From the NCBI GenBank assembly GCA_041608535.1, contig JBFISM010000022.1, forward strand, positions 1 to 34,403: DNA of 34,403 nt, written 5' to 3'. Of this stretch, positions 9,201 through 16,784 are shown piece by piece. The notes below the pieces were generated by a model. It was not told the origin of the DNA, searched no databases, and saw only the letters and a program-made list of their open reading frames with translations. The number at the start of each line of letters is the position of its first letter. Positions within the stretch are counted from its first letter, which is position 1. A program made the translations under genes and the position numbers. This stretch comes from JBFISM01 sp041608535 (GTDB lineage: Bacteria; Actinomycetota; Acidimicrobiia; Spongiisociales; UBA5794).

Positions 9201-9889
9201 GTGTCGACGGCCTTGATGTTCGGTACGAGCAGGGTGCGCCCGCCTCCCTTCTTGGGCATGTCCATGGCCAGGCCGAGGTTGATGTGCTCGTAGGCCACCT
9301 TGGCGGGCTTGCCATCGACCTCGCGGTAGGCGGCGTTCATCGCCGGGTACTCCATGAGGGCATGGACCACCGCCCAGCCGATGAGGTGGGTGAAGCTGAC
9401 CTTGCCACCGGCGGCGGTGCGTATCAGCTGGTTGTTGAGAATCTTGCGGTTCACCTCGAGCAGCTTGGCGGGGAAGGTGCGCACCGAGGTGGCGGTGGGC
9501 AGGTCCTTCGATGCTTCCATGCGGTCGGCGATGGTGGCCGACGCTCCACGAAGCATCTCCACACCCTCGTCGGGGGCGGTCGCTTGCTCGGCCGGTTCTG
9601 CGGTGGGTGGTGGCTTCGGGGGAGCAGCGGCACCGCCGTTGCCCGCAGCCGCGTCCTGAGTGGCCGCGATGGCATCCGCCACACCGAGGCGGACCGGCGG
9701 GTGGAGCGGGTCGTTCAGCGAGGTGTCGGGGTCCGGTGGGGGAATGGGCCGTCCTTCGAAATATGCTCGCCAGCGTTCGCTGACCGAGTCGGGAGCCAGC
9801 TCGAACCGCTCCCGCATGTCTTCGAGTATCCAGGTGTTCGACCCGAACAGCTCGATCTCTGTTGCCGGGTCCCCACCGATGTCCGCCAT
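6245..9889 (-). CDS. kgd: Multifunctional 2-oxoglutarate metabolism enzyme (Kgd)
   Basis: A 1214-residue actinobacterial-type fusion linking the TCA cycle at 2-oxoglutarate. The first ~45 residues form the E1 N-terminal segment (FGSNTWILEDMRERFE). Residues ~120-350 are an E2 succinyltransferase catalytic domain (KVSFTHLIGWAVVHALMEYP; STYDHRIIQGAESG) without a lipoyl domain. The rest is a thiamine-diphosphate-dependent E1: MAHRGRLNVLANI, HGDAAFSGQGVVAETLNLSQ, VVVNNQVGFTTSAADAR, YRRLGHNEGDEP. Lipoyl carriers must come from another subunit, as in mycobacteria. An upstream TTG at 9919 is possible; ATG at 9889 is preferred because TACCAT lies 8 bases before it, as for a leaderless transcript. It follows deoD by 49 bases. 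The fusion itself is a good marker of Actinomycetota. Confidence 0.95.
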   Translation of the reverse strand: MADIGGDPATEIELFGSNTWILEDMRERFELAPDSVSERWRAYFEGRPIPPPDPDTSLNDPLHPPVRLGVADAIAATQDAAAGNGGAAAPPKPPPTAEPAEQATAPDEGVEMLRGASATIADRMEASKDLPTATSVRTFPAKLLEVNRKILNNQLIRTAAGGKVSFTHLIGWAVVHALMEYPAMNAAYREVDGKPAKVAYEHINLGLAMDMPKKGGGRTLLVPNIKAVDTMDFYQYWFAYEDIVARARSGKITPDDFAGTTATLTNPGTVGTVQSVPRLMPDQGVIVGVGRIGYPPEYEGADPATIAGAGIGRTLTMTSTYDHRIIQGAESGMFLARIHQLLLGADRFYDDIFRSMRVPYVPAQWAVDTNPPPGTEEWAEKQARVFDMISNYRTRGHLIADLDPLRQDPPEIHPELDPLTYGLTIWDLDREFGTGGLGGRTRMKLGELLGVLRDAYCRTVGIEYMHIQEPDQKLWIQQHVETPTPQPSNAEKRRIMQKLIAAQDFERYLHTKFLGAKRFSLEGSESLIPCLDTLLNTASDAGMEEIVLGMAHRGRLNVLANIVHKPLEHIFHEFHGPEDEYDDGFSGDVKYHLGARGLHVTPAGRSIAVDVAANPSHLEAVDPVLVGIARAKQDRMGPGSREMILPVLIHGDAAFSGQGVVAETLNLSQLPGYTTGGTVHVVVNNQVGFTTSAADARSSHYATDVAKTVQAPIIHVNADDPEAVVRVTRLAFNFREAFQKDVVIDLICYRRLGHNEGDEPTYTQPKMYRIIEDHPTVRERYADHLLRTGAITEEELDELEEEYRSRLDAGLELSRTLQAVPHVERTSSVNDIDTSLAPKTIELIATQLTTLPSGFTLHPKLARQLQQREQLYAEGLADWALAEAYAFGSLSLEGRWVRLAGEDSRRGTFSHRHAVLVDYVTEEDFMPLQHLGPRQAPLRIFDSLLSEFAALGFEYGYSVGAPEALVMWEAQFGDFVNGAQVVIDQFLASGMDKWDQTSGIVLLLPHGFEGQGPEHSSARLERFLTNAAEDNMRVIVPSTPASYFHALRTQALHPEQRPLIVMAPKSLLRTRETYSPVEELTEGGFRAVIPDVGVASPRRIILCSGKIYYDLKRYRSERGIDDVALVRVERLYPFPAEQIRQVLDSAGDAEVVWVQEEPANMGAWRFMSRYLFVEAGSSSRGIYRKESASPATGNPKTHVKEQNRLLEKAFAPAD

Positions 9890-9897
9890 AGGTGCGG

Positions 9898-9903
9898 ATG
9901 GTA
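9898..9903 (-). promoter_or_regulatory. Possible leaderless -10 box for kgd
   Basis: On the minus strand TACCAT (TANNNT) ends 8 bases before the ATG at 9889, in the gap between deoD and kgd. If used, kgd would be transcribed without a leader and independently of deoD. There is no Shine-Dalgarno before this ATG, which fits. No -35 was recognised. Confidence 0.4.
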
Positions 9904-9938
9904 CCGGCCGGGGGCTCAACTCAGAACACCATTCTGCC

Positions 9939-10655
9939 TCATTGCGGGATCGACAGGATCGCTTCGAGTGCGATTTCGATCATGTCGTTGAACGTCGTCT
10001 GGCGCTCGTCGGCGGTGGTGCGCTCTCCCGTGCGGATGTGATCGCTGACGGTGAGGATGGCCAGGGCTCTGGCGCCGTGCTCGGCGGCCAGGCCGTACAG
10101 CCCGGCGGCTTCCATCTCCACGGCGAGAATCCCCATGTTCTCCATGGTGTCGAACAGCGACTCGTCGGGGTGATAGAACAAGTCCGCCGAGAAGATGTTG
10201 CCCACCCGTACCGTCTTCCCGGCGGCCAGCGCCGCATCGGCGGCGGCGCGCAGCAGCTCGTAGTCGGCGATGGCGGCGAAGTCGAGATTGCGGAAGCGTG
10301 CCCGATTGACGCCCGAGTCGGTGCTGGCCCCCATCGCGATGACCACGTCTCGCAATTCGACATCCTTGGTGACGGCGCCGCAGCTCCCCACACGGATGAT
10401 CTTGTCGACGCCATAGTGCGTGATGAGCTCCGTGGCATAGATGGAGCTGCTCGGGATGCCCATGCCCGAGCCCATCGCCGAAACCGGCCGACCCTTGTAG
10501 GTGCCGGTGAAGCCGAGCATGTTGCGGACCTCGTTCACCTGAACCACATCGGCGAGAAAGGTCTCGGCGATGTGCTTGGCTCGCAGCGGATCGCCGGGGA
10601 AGAGACAGACATCGGCAAAGGCTCCCGGCTCGGCGCCGATGTGGGGCGTGGGCAT
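9939..10655 (-). CDS. deoD: Purine nucleoside phosphorylase, DeoD (hexameric) type
   Basis: A 238-residue cytoplasmic enzyme that splits purine (deoxy)nucleosides with phosphate into base and (deoxy)ribose-1-phosphate. It follows the E. coli DeoD pattern nearly block for block: TPHIGAEPGAFADVCLFPGD, PLRAKHIAETFL, GFTGTYKGRPVSAMGSGMG (phosphate-site Arg), KIIRVGSCGAV (Arg/Ser phosphate site), ILAVEMEAAGLYGLA (ribose-binding Met-Glu) and LTVSDHIRTGE (catalytic Asp and nearby Arg). Full length for the family. ATG start preceded by AGAGAGGA. It lies 17 bases after the second permease of a nucleoside-type ABC transporter, so imported nucleosides would be phosphorolysed directly after uptake. The closeness to the E. 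coli enzyme is notable, since many actinobacteria use the trimeric PNP type instead. Confidence 0.97.
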   Translation of the reverse strand: MPTPHIGAEPGAFADVCLFPGDPLRAKHIAETFLADVVQVNEVRNMLGFTGTYKGRPVSAMGSGMGIPSSSIYATELITHYGVDKIIRVGSCGAVTKDVELRDVVIAMGASTDSGVNRARFRNLDFAAIADYELLRAAADAALAAGKTVRVGNIFSADLFYHPDESLFDTMENMGILAVEMEAAGLYGLAAEHGARALAILTVSDHIRTGERTTADERQTTFNDMIEIALEAILSIPQ

Positions 10656-10672
10656 GCGGATCCTCTCTGGCG

Positions 10673-11932
10673 CTATTCCTTGACGTAGGGCTGGTAGTTG
10701 GAGGGAGGACGACTCCGCCCGACGAGTCCGGCCACCACGACGATGGTGACGAGGTACGGCGCCATGGCGAGGAACTCAGATGGAATGGGGGTGTCGAGAA
10801 TGCCCAGCTTGATCTGCAGCGAGTCCGCGAGGCCGAACACCAGCGCGGCAGCCAGCGCACCCACCGGGTGCCAGCGGCCGAAGATCATTGCGGCCAGCCC
10901 GATGAAGCCACGACCGGCAGTCATGTTCTCGTCGAAGCGCCCCACCGATCCGATGGTGAAGTACGCCCCACCGAAGCCGGCGACGAGACCGCCGAGCATC
11001 ACGTTGAGGTACTTCATCCGGAAGACATTGATACCGACGGTGTCGGCGGCACGCGGCTTCTCGCCCACCGCACGAGTCCGCAAGCCCCACTTGGTGCGGA
11101 ACAAGCCGAACGTGGTCATCGCCACCAGCACGTACATGCCGTAGACGAAGATGTTCTGATCGAACAGAACGGGGCCGACGAGCGGAATCTCCGAGAGGAG
11201 CGGGATGCCGATGGCTCGCATGATCGGCGAGTTGTTGAGCTGCTGGTTGTCCACGAGGATCTGGGACGTGTAGAACGAGGTCAGCCCTAGCACCAGGATG
11301 TTGATCACCACCCCGGCGATGATCTGGTCGACGGTGTACTTCACCGTGAGCACGGCGAGCAACGCCGCCAGCAGGCCACCCACCAGCGCTGCCCCGACCA
11401 TCCCCGCCACGGCGCCGAGTGTCGATCCCACCACGGCGCCGGTGAAGGCCCCACCCAGCAGCATCCCCTCGATTCCGATGTTGATGATCCCGGTGCGCTC
11501 GCAGAGAAGACCCGACACGGCACCGAAGGTGATGGGGACGGCCCGCTTGATCGCTTCCTGGAGCAGACCGACGAGGCTGAATGACGTGCCGGCGGCGGCC
11601 CAGGCGAGAAATGACAGGGCGAACAGCCCGAGAGCGAGTGCGAGCACGAGGTTGGTGCGCGACCCGAACCCCCGCATCCACTGTCGAGCGCCGATGAACG
11701 CCAGGATCGCCGACGTGACGAAGGCAAAGCCTCCGGCCGGAATCGACAGGTTGCCGACCTTGATGGCGTCCTGGCTGCGGCTCAACACGAAGGTAGCCGA
11801 CTCCTCCGTACCCAGCCCGAACGCATACAAGGTGAATGCGGCCAGCAGCAGGTAGATGATCGCCAGGATCTTGGCCCGACGGACCTCGGCGGGCGTGCGG
11901 ATGATGTCGACGGGTGCGGTGGCGACGGTCAC
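10673..11932 (-). CDS. Nucleoside-type ABC transporter permease (second)
   Basis: A 419-residue inner-membrane permease of the BPD_transp_2 family (as in NupQ/BmpD-type systems). After a short cytoplasmic start there are about ten hydrophobic helices. The family core is visible: KRAVPITFGAVSGLLCERTGIINIGIEGMLLGGAFTGAVVGS, followed by GLRTRAVGEKPRAADTVGINVFRMKY, the EAA-like cytoplasmic loop that contacts the ATPase. The open frame runs on upstream, but GTG at 11932 overlaps the stop of the first permease by four bases (GTGA) and gives a sensible N-terminus. It forms a heterodimeric channel with the first permease. The C-terminus is 17 bases from deoD. Confidence 0.9.
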   Translation of the reverse strand: MTVATAPVDIIRTPAEVRRAKILAIIYLLLAAFTLYAFGLGTEESATFVLSRSQDAIKVGNLSIPAGGFAFVTSAILAFIGARQWMRGFGSRTNLVLALALGLFALSFLAWAAAGTSFSLVGLLQEAIKRAVPITFGAVSGLLCERTGIINIGIEGMLLGGAFTGAVVGSTLGAVAGMVGAALVGGLLAALLAVLTVKYTVDQIIAGVVINILVLGLTSFYTSQILVDNQQLNNSPIMRAIGIPLLSEIPLVGPVLFDQNIFVYGMYVLVAMTTFGLFRTKWGLRTRAVGEKPRAADTVGINVFRMKYLNVMLGGLVAGFGGAYFTIGSVGRFDENMTAGRGFIGLAAMIFGRWHPVGALAAALVFGLADSLQIKLGILDTPIPSEFLAMAPYLVTIVVVAGLVGRSRPPSNYQPYVKE

Positions 11933-13161
11933 GTGCCCCACCCTGCTCCCACCTCGACCCCACGCGTCTCGGCGCGCACCCGGTATACCGCCTTGATCAG
12001 GGCTGGGGCCGCGATGAAGACGATGATCAACGCTTGGATGATCTGGACGATGTCGACCCCAACGTCGGTGGCGGCCTGCATCGCTTGGCCCCCGGCGGCG
12101 AGCCCGCCGAAGAGCAACCCGGCCGCAACTACACCGAAGGGATGAGATCTGCCGAGTAGCGCGAGCGCAATGGCGTCGAAGCCGATCACACCCACGAAGT
12201 TCGGCGTCGCCCGGCCCAGCGTGCCGAGCACCTGGTCGCCACCGGCGAGCCCCGCCATGGCCCCGGCCAGCGCCATCACCGAGATGTAGAGCAGCACCAC
12301 GTTCATCCCGGCATAGCGAGCGCCGTCGGGATTCGCGCCAACGGCGCGGAACTCGAATCCCCATGTCGAGCGGTAGAGGATCCACCAGATCCCCCACGCC
12401 GCCAGCAGGGCGATGAAGATTCCTATGTGCACCCGAAAGCGCGGGTTGATGAAGTCGATCAGCTTGGGATAGCGCGCCGAATCGAGCACGCTCTTCGACA
12501 CCGGATCGGTGCGCCCCTCCACTTGGAAGAACTGCACGGTGAGCAAGTAGTCGACGAGCCGGAGAGCAACGAAGTTGAGCATGATCGTCGTGATCACCTC
12601 GTGCGCCCCGGTCTTCGCCCGGAGGAAACCCGGGATGCCTCCCCAGATGGCGCCCCCGATGAACGCCGCCACGATCGCCAGGGGGATGTGGATGAAGATC
12701 GGCAGGTCGAGCTGGAACCCCACGACCAAAGCGAACATCCCGCCGATGAGCATCTGGCCGTTGGCCCCGATGTTGAACAACCCGGCCTGGAAACCGATCG
12801 CCACGGCGAGCCCAGCGAGGATCAGCGGCGCTGCTCTGGTGAGCGTCTCCGAGATCGGGTTGAGCCCGCCGACGGCGCCTTCGAACAGCGCGGCGTAGCC
12901 GCTGCCGATCCGGTTCAGCGTGTCGAGCACCGCTTGTCCCGGGTCGGACCCGTACAGCCGCAGCGTTTCGAGATCGCCGAAGGCGATGATGACGGCACCC
13001 ACGATCAGCGCGCTCAACACGGCGAGTGCCGGGATGAGGACGTTCGATCGCCAGTCGACCGTCTGGGCGCCGGTGATCTCGTCGAGCATCGCCGATCGTT
13101 CCGGCGGTGGACCTTGCGGTGGCGCCTGCTCCTCGGTGCCCGTCGGTGGGCCGTCGCTCAT
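11929..13161 (-). CDS. Nucleoside-type ABC transporter permease (first)
   Basis: A 410-residue membrane permease of the same family as its neighbour. A ~45-residue Pro/Glu-rich cytoplasmic leader precedes the first helix (LIPALAVLSALIVGAVIIAF). The core holds AAPLILAGLAVAIGFQAGLFNIGANGQMLIGGMFA, typical of the BmpC/NupP permease class, and a later FRAVGANPDGARYAGMN segment is the ATPase-facing loop. ATG at 13161 overlaps the stop of the ATPase gene (ATGA), and the stop overlaps the next permease (GTGA), so ATPase and both permeases are translationally chained. By family these systems import nucleosides or related purine compounds; the DeoD gene downstream supports that reading. Confidence 0.9.
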   Translation of the reverse strand: MSDGPPTGTEEQAPPQGPPPERSAMLDEITGAQTVDWRSNVLIPALAVLSALIVGAVIIAFGDLETLRLYGSDPGQAVLDTLNRIGSGYAALFEGAVGGLNPISETLTRAAPLILAGLAVAIGFQAGLFNIGANGQMLIGGMFALVVGFQLDLPIFIHIPLAIVAAFIGGAIWGGIPGFLRAKTGAHEVITTIMLNFVALRLVDYLLTVQFFQVEGRTDPVSKSVLDSARYPKLIDFINPRFRVHIGIFIALLAAWGIWWILYRSTWGFEFRAVGANPDGARYAGMNVVLLYISVMALAGAMAGLAGGDQVLGTLGRATPNFVGVIGFDAIALALLGRSHPFGVVAAGLLFGGLAAGGQAMQAATDVGVDIVQIIQALIIVFIAAPALIKAVYRVRAETRGVEVGAGWGT

Positions 13162-14738
13162 ACGGTCTCGCTCTGCGATCCGGCCATGAACAGACCCAGC
13201 TCGGCAGCGGTGGTCTGCTCGGGGCGTCTCTCGGCGACGATCCTGCCGTCGAACATGACCAGAATCCGGTCAGAGATCGCCATCACCTCATCGAGCTCGG
13301 TCGAAACGATCAGCACCGCAGCGCCGTCGTCCCGCTCCTCGACGATCCGATCGTGGATGAACTCGATTGACCCAACGTCGATTCCACGGGTGGGCTGGCT
13401 GGCGACGACGAGATCCACCTTGCGGCCGAACTCTCGCGCCACGATGACCTTCTGCTGGTTGCCGCCGGACAGGTTGCTCGCCAGTACATCTGCGCCTGGG
13501 GTGCGCACATCGAATTCGGCGATGAGCCGTTCCGCTTCCTGACGGCTGCGCTCCCAGTCCATGGTGATACCGCGGCTGTACGGCTCGTCGTAGTAGCCGT
13601 CGAGGACGAAGTTCTCGGTGAGCGTGAAGGGGAGCACGAGTCCGCTGCGCTGACGATCCTCAGGGATGTGGGCCACTCCTGCGGTATGGATCTGGCGCGG
13701 ATTGGCATGAGTGAGGTCCTTCCCGTTGATCCGCACGGTGCCGCCCACCACCTCCCGCAGACCAGTCAGCGCCTCGACGAGTTCGGTCTGCCCGTTGCCC
13801 TGCACTCCGGCAATGCCGACGATCTCGCCGCGGCACACTCGGAAGGAGACACCGTGGACGGCGATATGGTCGTGGATGTTGAGGACCTCGAGATTCTCCA
13901 CCTCGAGCACCGCCTCACCAGGCTGCGCCACGTCCTTGGCCACCGTCAGCTCCACCGGGCGACCCACCATCATCTCGGCGAGCTGGCTCTCCGTTGCTGT
14001 CGCCGGCTCTGCTTCGCCGACAACGGCGCCGCGTCGCAGCACGGCGATGCGGTCAGCGATCTCCAGCACCTCTTTGAGCTTGTGGGTGATGAAGATGATC
14101 CCTTTGCCGTCGTTCTTCAGCTTGCGGACGATGCCGAAGAACTCCTCGACCTCTTGGGGAGTGAGCACGGCGGTGGGCTCGTCGAACACCAGTATCTCGG
14201 CGTCACGGAACAGCACCTTGATGATCTCGACTCGCTGCTGGAGACCGACGGGCAGTTCTTCGATGATGGCATCGGGGTCAACGGCGAGGTTGTACTGCGC
14301 CGAGATGCTGCGTACGTCTTGGCGGGCCTCGTCGATGTCGATGACGCCGAGCTGGTTGATCGGTTCGACGCCGAGAACCACGTTCTCGGCCACGGTGAAC
14401 ACCGGCACGAGCATGAAGTGCTGGTGCACCATCCCGATTCCGGCGTTGATGGCGTCCGACGGCGAGGCGAAGTGGCGGACCTCGTCATTGATGAGGATCT
14501 CACCCTCGTCGGCCGAGTACAGGCCGTAGAGAATGTTCATCAGGGTCGATTTGCCGGCCCCGTTTTCTCCGAGAAGGGCAAGTATCTCGCCCTTCTTCAC
14601 TCGCAGGTTGACGTTGTCGTTGGCAACGACCCCGGGAAATCGTTTGGTGATCCCACGCAGCTCGAGAGTACGGAGCGGCTCGTGGTCCGAGACGGGGTGG
14701 GCTCGTTCCAACGCCCCATCTGTGCGCTGCTCCGTCAC
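13158..14738 (-). CDS. Nucleoside-type ABC transporter ATPase (two ATP-binding domains)
   Basis: A 526-residue ATPase with two nucleotide-binding domains, the layout of sugar/nucleoside importers of the RbsA/NupO kind. First domain (~25-250): Walker A GENGAGKST, the Q-loop HQHFMLVPVFTVAENV, signature LPVGLQQRVEI (degenerate), Walker B EILVFDEPTAVL. Second domain (~275-515): Walker A replaced by GVQGNGQTEL, signature NLSGGNQQK, Walker B VDLVVASQPTRGID. One canonical and one degenerate site per domain is normal for this family, so only one composite site may hydrolyse fast. GTG start with GGAGGTGGAGG just upstream. It heads the chain ATPase-permease-permease-deoD; the matching binding protein is probably the BMP lipoprotein encoded a little upstream. 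Confidence 0.93.
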   Translation of the reverse strand: MTEQRTDGALERAHPVSDHEPLRTLELRGITKRFPGVVANDNVNLRVKKGEILALLGENGAGKSTLMNILYGLYSADEGEILINDEVRHFASPSDAINAGIGMVHQHFMLVPVFTVAENVVLGVEPINQLGVIDIDEARQDVRSISAQYNLAVDPDAIIEELPVGLQQRVEIIKVLFRDAEILVFDEPTAVLTPQEVEEFFGIVRKLKNDGKGIIFITHKLKEVLEIADRIAVLRRGAVVGEAEPATATESQLAEMMVGRPVELTVAKDVAQPGEAVLEVENLEVLNIHDHIAVHGVSFRVCRGEIVGIAGVQGNGQTELVEALTGLREVVGGTVRINGKDLTHANPRQIHTAGVAHIPEDRQRSGLVLPFTLTENFVLDGYYDEPYSRGITMDWERSRQEAERLIAEFDVRTPGADVLASNLSGGNQQKVIVAREFGRKVDLVVASQPTRGIDVGSIEFIHDRIVEERDDGAAVLIVSTELDEVMAISDRILVMFDGRIVAERRPEQTTAAELGLFMAGSQSETV

Positions 14739-14833
14739 GAGCCGCCTCCACCTCCCGATCGAGTTCCGGGAAGCCTAGTTGGTGCAACTCCCCGCAAGCG
14801 GAAGCTACTCGATCCGGGAAAGCGGCCGGCCAG

Positions 14834-14845
14834 GGACCATGGTCC
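14834..14845. other. 12-bp perfect palindrome upstream of the ABC operon
   Basis: GGACCATGGTCC reads the same on both strands and lies about 95 bases upstream of the ATPase start, in the 172-base gap after the CoA-binding gene. A palindrome of this length in a promoter region could be an operator. Nothing else is recognised in the gap besides weak TANNNT boxes. Low confidence, since such 12-mers also arise by chance in GC-rich DNA. Confidence 0.25.
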
Positions 14846-14910
14846 GACCGTCGGTCATTCGTTCCGTTGCGTCGCTGCCCGCCGGGTCTCGGCCGGCTGG
14901 GCCAGGACGC

Positions 14911-15387
14911 TCACACCTGCTTCGGGACGTTCTTGGTGAGCGACAGCATCGCCTTCATGATCTTGTGGCCGACATCGGCGGCCGGGTCGAACATGAGCGG
15001 ACAGCCGCCATCGATCACCTGGATACCGTGCTCCCGGCCGTACACGGTCGCCTCATCGCAGACGCTGCCGCCTCCGAAACCTCGGTGCATCCATACACGC
15101 TTGATGCCGAGTTCGGCGCATTCCCGCATCGTGGCCTCGGCGTGCTCCGGCCGCGTGCCTATCACCACGGCTTCGACGCCATCGGGGATGGAGGCGAGGT
15201 CCGGGTACGTGCGATCCCCTTCGACCTCCTCTGCGGTGGGGTTGACGGCAAAGACCTCGTATCCCCGGTCACGCAGCCTGGTGTAGACGGCGTTGCTGCC
15301 GTGACCTTTGGGGGCGTGGGAGACTCCGGTCACGGCGATCCTGCGCATGGACAGGAAATCGGCGGCGGCTTCCGTGATGGCAACCAT
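14911..15387 (-). CDS. CoA-binding domain protein
   Basis: A 158-residue single-domain Rossmann protein of the CoA-binding (YccU-like) family, related to the CoA-binding part of succinyl-CoA synthetase alpha. Visible features are the glycine-rich first turn RRIAVTGVSHAPKGHGSNAVYTRL, then GYEVFAVNPTAEEVEGDRTYPDLASIPDGVEAVVIGTRPEHA, and a late VIDGGCPLMF segment where relatives carry a conserved Cys-Pro. ATG at 15387 has a good AGAAGGAAC ribosome-binding site; further upstream the open frame has no homology-like sequence. It sits between the BMP lipoprotein and the ABC transporter genes on the same strand, but is separated from the lipoprotein by a strong terminator. No biochemical role is known for most members, and none is assigned here. 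Confidence 0.88.
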   Translation of the reverse strand: MVAITEAAADFLSMRRIAVTGVSHAPKGHGSNAVYTRLRDRGYEVFAVNPTAEEVEGDRTYPDLASIPDGVEAVVIGTRPEHAEATMRECAELGIKRVWMHRGFGGGSVCDEATVYGREHGIQVIDGGCPLMFDPAADVGHKIMKAMLSLTKNVPKQV

Positions 15388-15600
15388 GTTCCTTCTTTCT
15401 CGATCTCCCCACAGGATCGCGATGGGTGGAGCTCGCAGATAGGGGCGAAGGGCTCGACGGCCGAGGCGAATTCCGCCGACCTCGTCCGAAACGCCGATGA
15501 CGCCGCCGGCCGATCCCGCCTCCTTGCATGCAGTGCTCGAGGCGACGAGGTGGTCCGGCATGTGTACGTCAAACTGAGCGGAGGAACGATACGACGCAAA

Positions 15601-15626
15601 ACGGCCCCTCCAGGAGGAGGGGCCGT
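15601..15626 (-). terminator. Strong hairpin terminator after the BMP lipoprotein gene
   Basis: An 11-bp perfect GC-rich stem (15601-15611 with 15616-15626) closes an AGGA/TCCT tetraloop. On the minus strand it is followed by a TTTT run, 24 bases after the lipoprotein stop. On the plus strand T-rich bases also follow, so it may work in both directions. In binding-protein operons such hairpins often let the lipoprotein be made in excess over the membrane parts. Confidence 0.85.
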
Positions 15627-15649
15627 CTTTGCTTTGGGCCGAGTTGGAC

Positions 15650-16669
15650 CTAGCCCTGGGCGCTCACGGAGCCATCGATGATGGCCTGGCGGAGTGCCTC
15701 GACCTCTGACTGCAACTCGTCGGAGACCATGGACTCCAGGTTGTGGAACGGGGCGAGCCCGACACCGTCGTTGGCCAGCGTACCGACGTACAGGTCGTTG
15801 CTGAACGAGCCGTTGAGTGCCTCGTCCGCCGCCGCGTACACGGCGTTGTCGATGTTCTTCAGCACCGACGTCAGATAGATGTCGGCGTTGTCCGGGTCGG
15901 CCTCGAAGCCGTCGACGTCGACACCGATGATGTAGATGCCGTCGAGCTCTGAGGCGAGCTGGGCGGAGCCGAGACCCACGGGACCGGCCACCGGCATGAT
16001 GATGTCGGCGCCCTCGTCGATGAGATTCTGCGCAAACGCTCGGCCGTCGTCGAGGCTCTCGAAGTTGTTGGTGAACGATCCTTCCTGGGTGTCAGGATCC
16101 CAACCCAGGACCTCTACGTTCGTGCCCTTCTGCTGGTTGTAATGGTCCACGCCGCGAGCAAACCCGTCCATGAAGATCGTCACCGGCGGAATGTTGATAC
16201 CGCCGAACGTTCCGACCTTGCCGGTCTGGGTGACGCCCGCCGCCACGTAGCCGGCCAGGAAGGCGGCTTCGTCGGTGTTGAACACGAGACCCTTCAGATT
16301 GTCCGAGGGAGCTTCATAGGCGAAGTCCACGATGGTGAAGTTGGTCTCCGGGTTCGCGTTGGCCGCCACTTCGGTGGCCTCGCCGAGCAGGAAACCAACA
16401 GTCACGATGAGGTCGCAGCCCTCGTCGATGAAGGAGTTGATGTTCACTTCGTAGTCGGTCTCCGCCTGCGACTCGAGCACCTTGGCGCCGGTGTCGAAGT
16501 CCTCAGCGGCCCGCTGTGCACCAGACCACGCCGAGGCGTTGAAGCCCTTGTCGTCGACACCGCCGACGTCGGTTACTTGGCAGATACCGGCTTCGTCCCC
16601 ACCTCCGCAGGCGGCTGCAACGAGCGCCAGCACGGCAAGGAGCGCGAAGAGTTTGGAACGGATTCGCAA
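15650..16669 (-). CDS. BMP-family substrate-binding lipoprotein (nucleoside uptake)
   Basis: A 339-residue lipoprotein of the basic membrane protein (BMP/PnrA-like) family, which binds purine nucleosides outside the membrane for ABC import. The N-terminus LLRIRSKLFALLAVLALVAAAC ends in a lipobox LVAAAC. The mature part carries the family start CQVTDVGGVDDKGFNASAWSGAQRA, the hinge-side segment IVTVGFLLGEATEVAANANP and GADIIMPVAGPVGLGSAQLA. The open frame extends further upstream, but TTG at 16669 is chosen because AGGGGAG lies about seven bases before it and the signal peptide then has normal length. The strong terminator just downstream separates it from the following gene, while the ABC ATPase and permeases lie one gene away. 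Confidence 0.93.
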   Translation of the reverse strand: MRIRSKLFALLAVLALVAAACGGGDEAGICQVTDVGGVDDKGFNASAWSGAQRAAEDFDTGAKVLESQAETDYEVNINSFIDEGCDLIVTVGFLLGEATEVAANANPETNFTIVDFAYEAPSDNLKGLVFNTDEAAFLAGYVAAGVTQTGKVGTFGGINIPPVTIFMDGFARGVDHYNQQKGTNVEVLGWDPDTQEGSFTNNFESLDDGRAFAQNLIDEGADIIMPVAGPVGLGSAQLASELDGIYIIGVDVDGFEADPDNADIYLTSVLKNIDNAVYAAADEALNGSFSNDLYVGTLANDGVGLAPFHNLESMVSDELQSEVEALRQAIIDGSVSAQG

Positions 16670-16784
16670 GAGAGTTCTCCCCTGTAGCTGTTTGTTCTCA
16701 TCATCCCTACGGATGAGGCCCGACCGAGCCCGCAAAGCGGCTCCGGGGGGCGCCGCGAGTGTACTCGACGGGCGCTTTCGGAAC

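Noticed and set aside
8360..9991. Plus-strand open frame of 543 codons opposite kgd
   Set aside because: Antisense shadow of the Kgd E2 and E1 regions; low-complexity composition, no recognisable domain.
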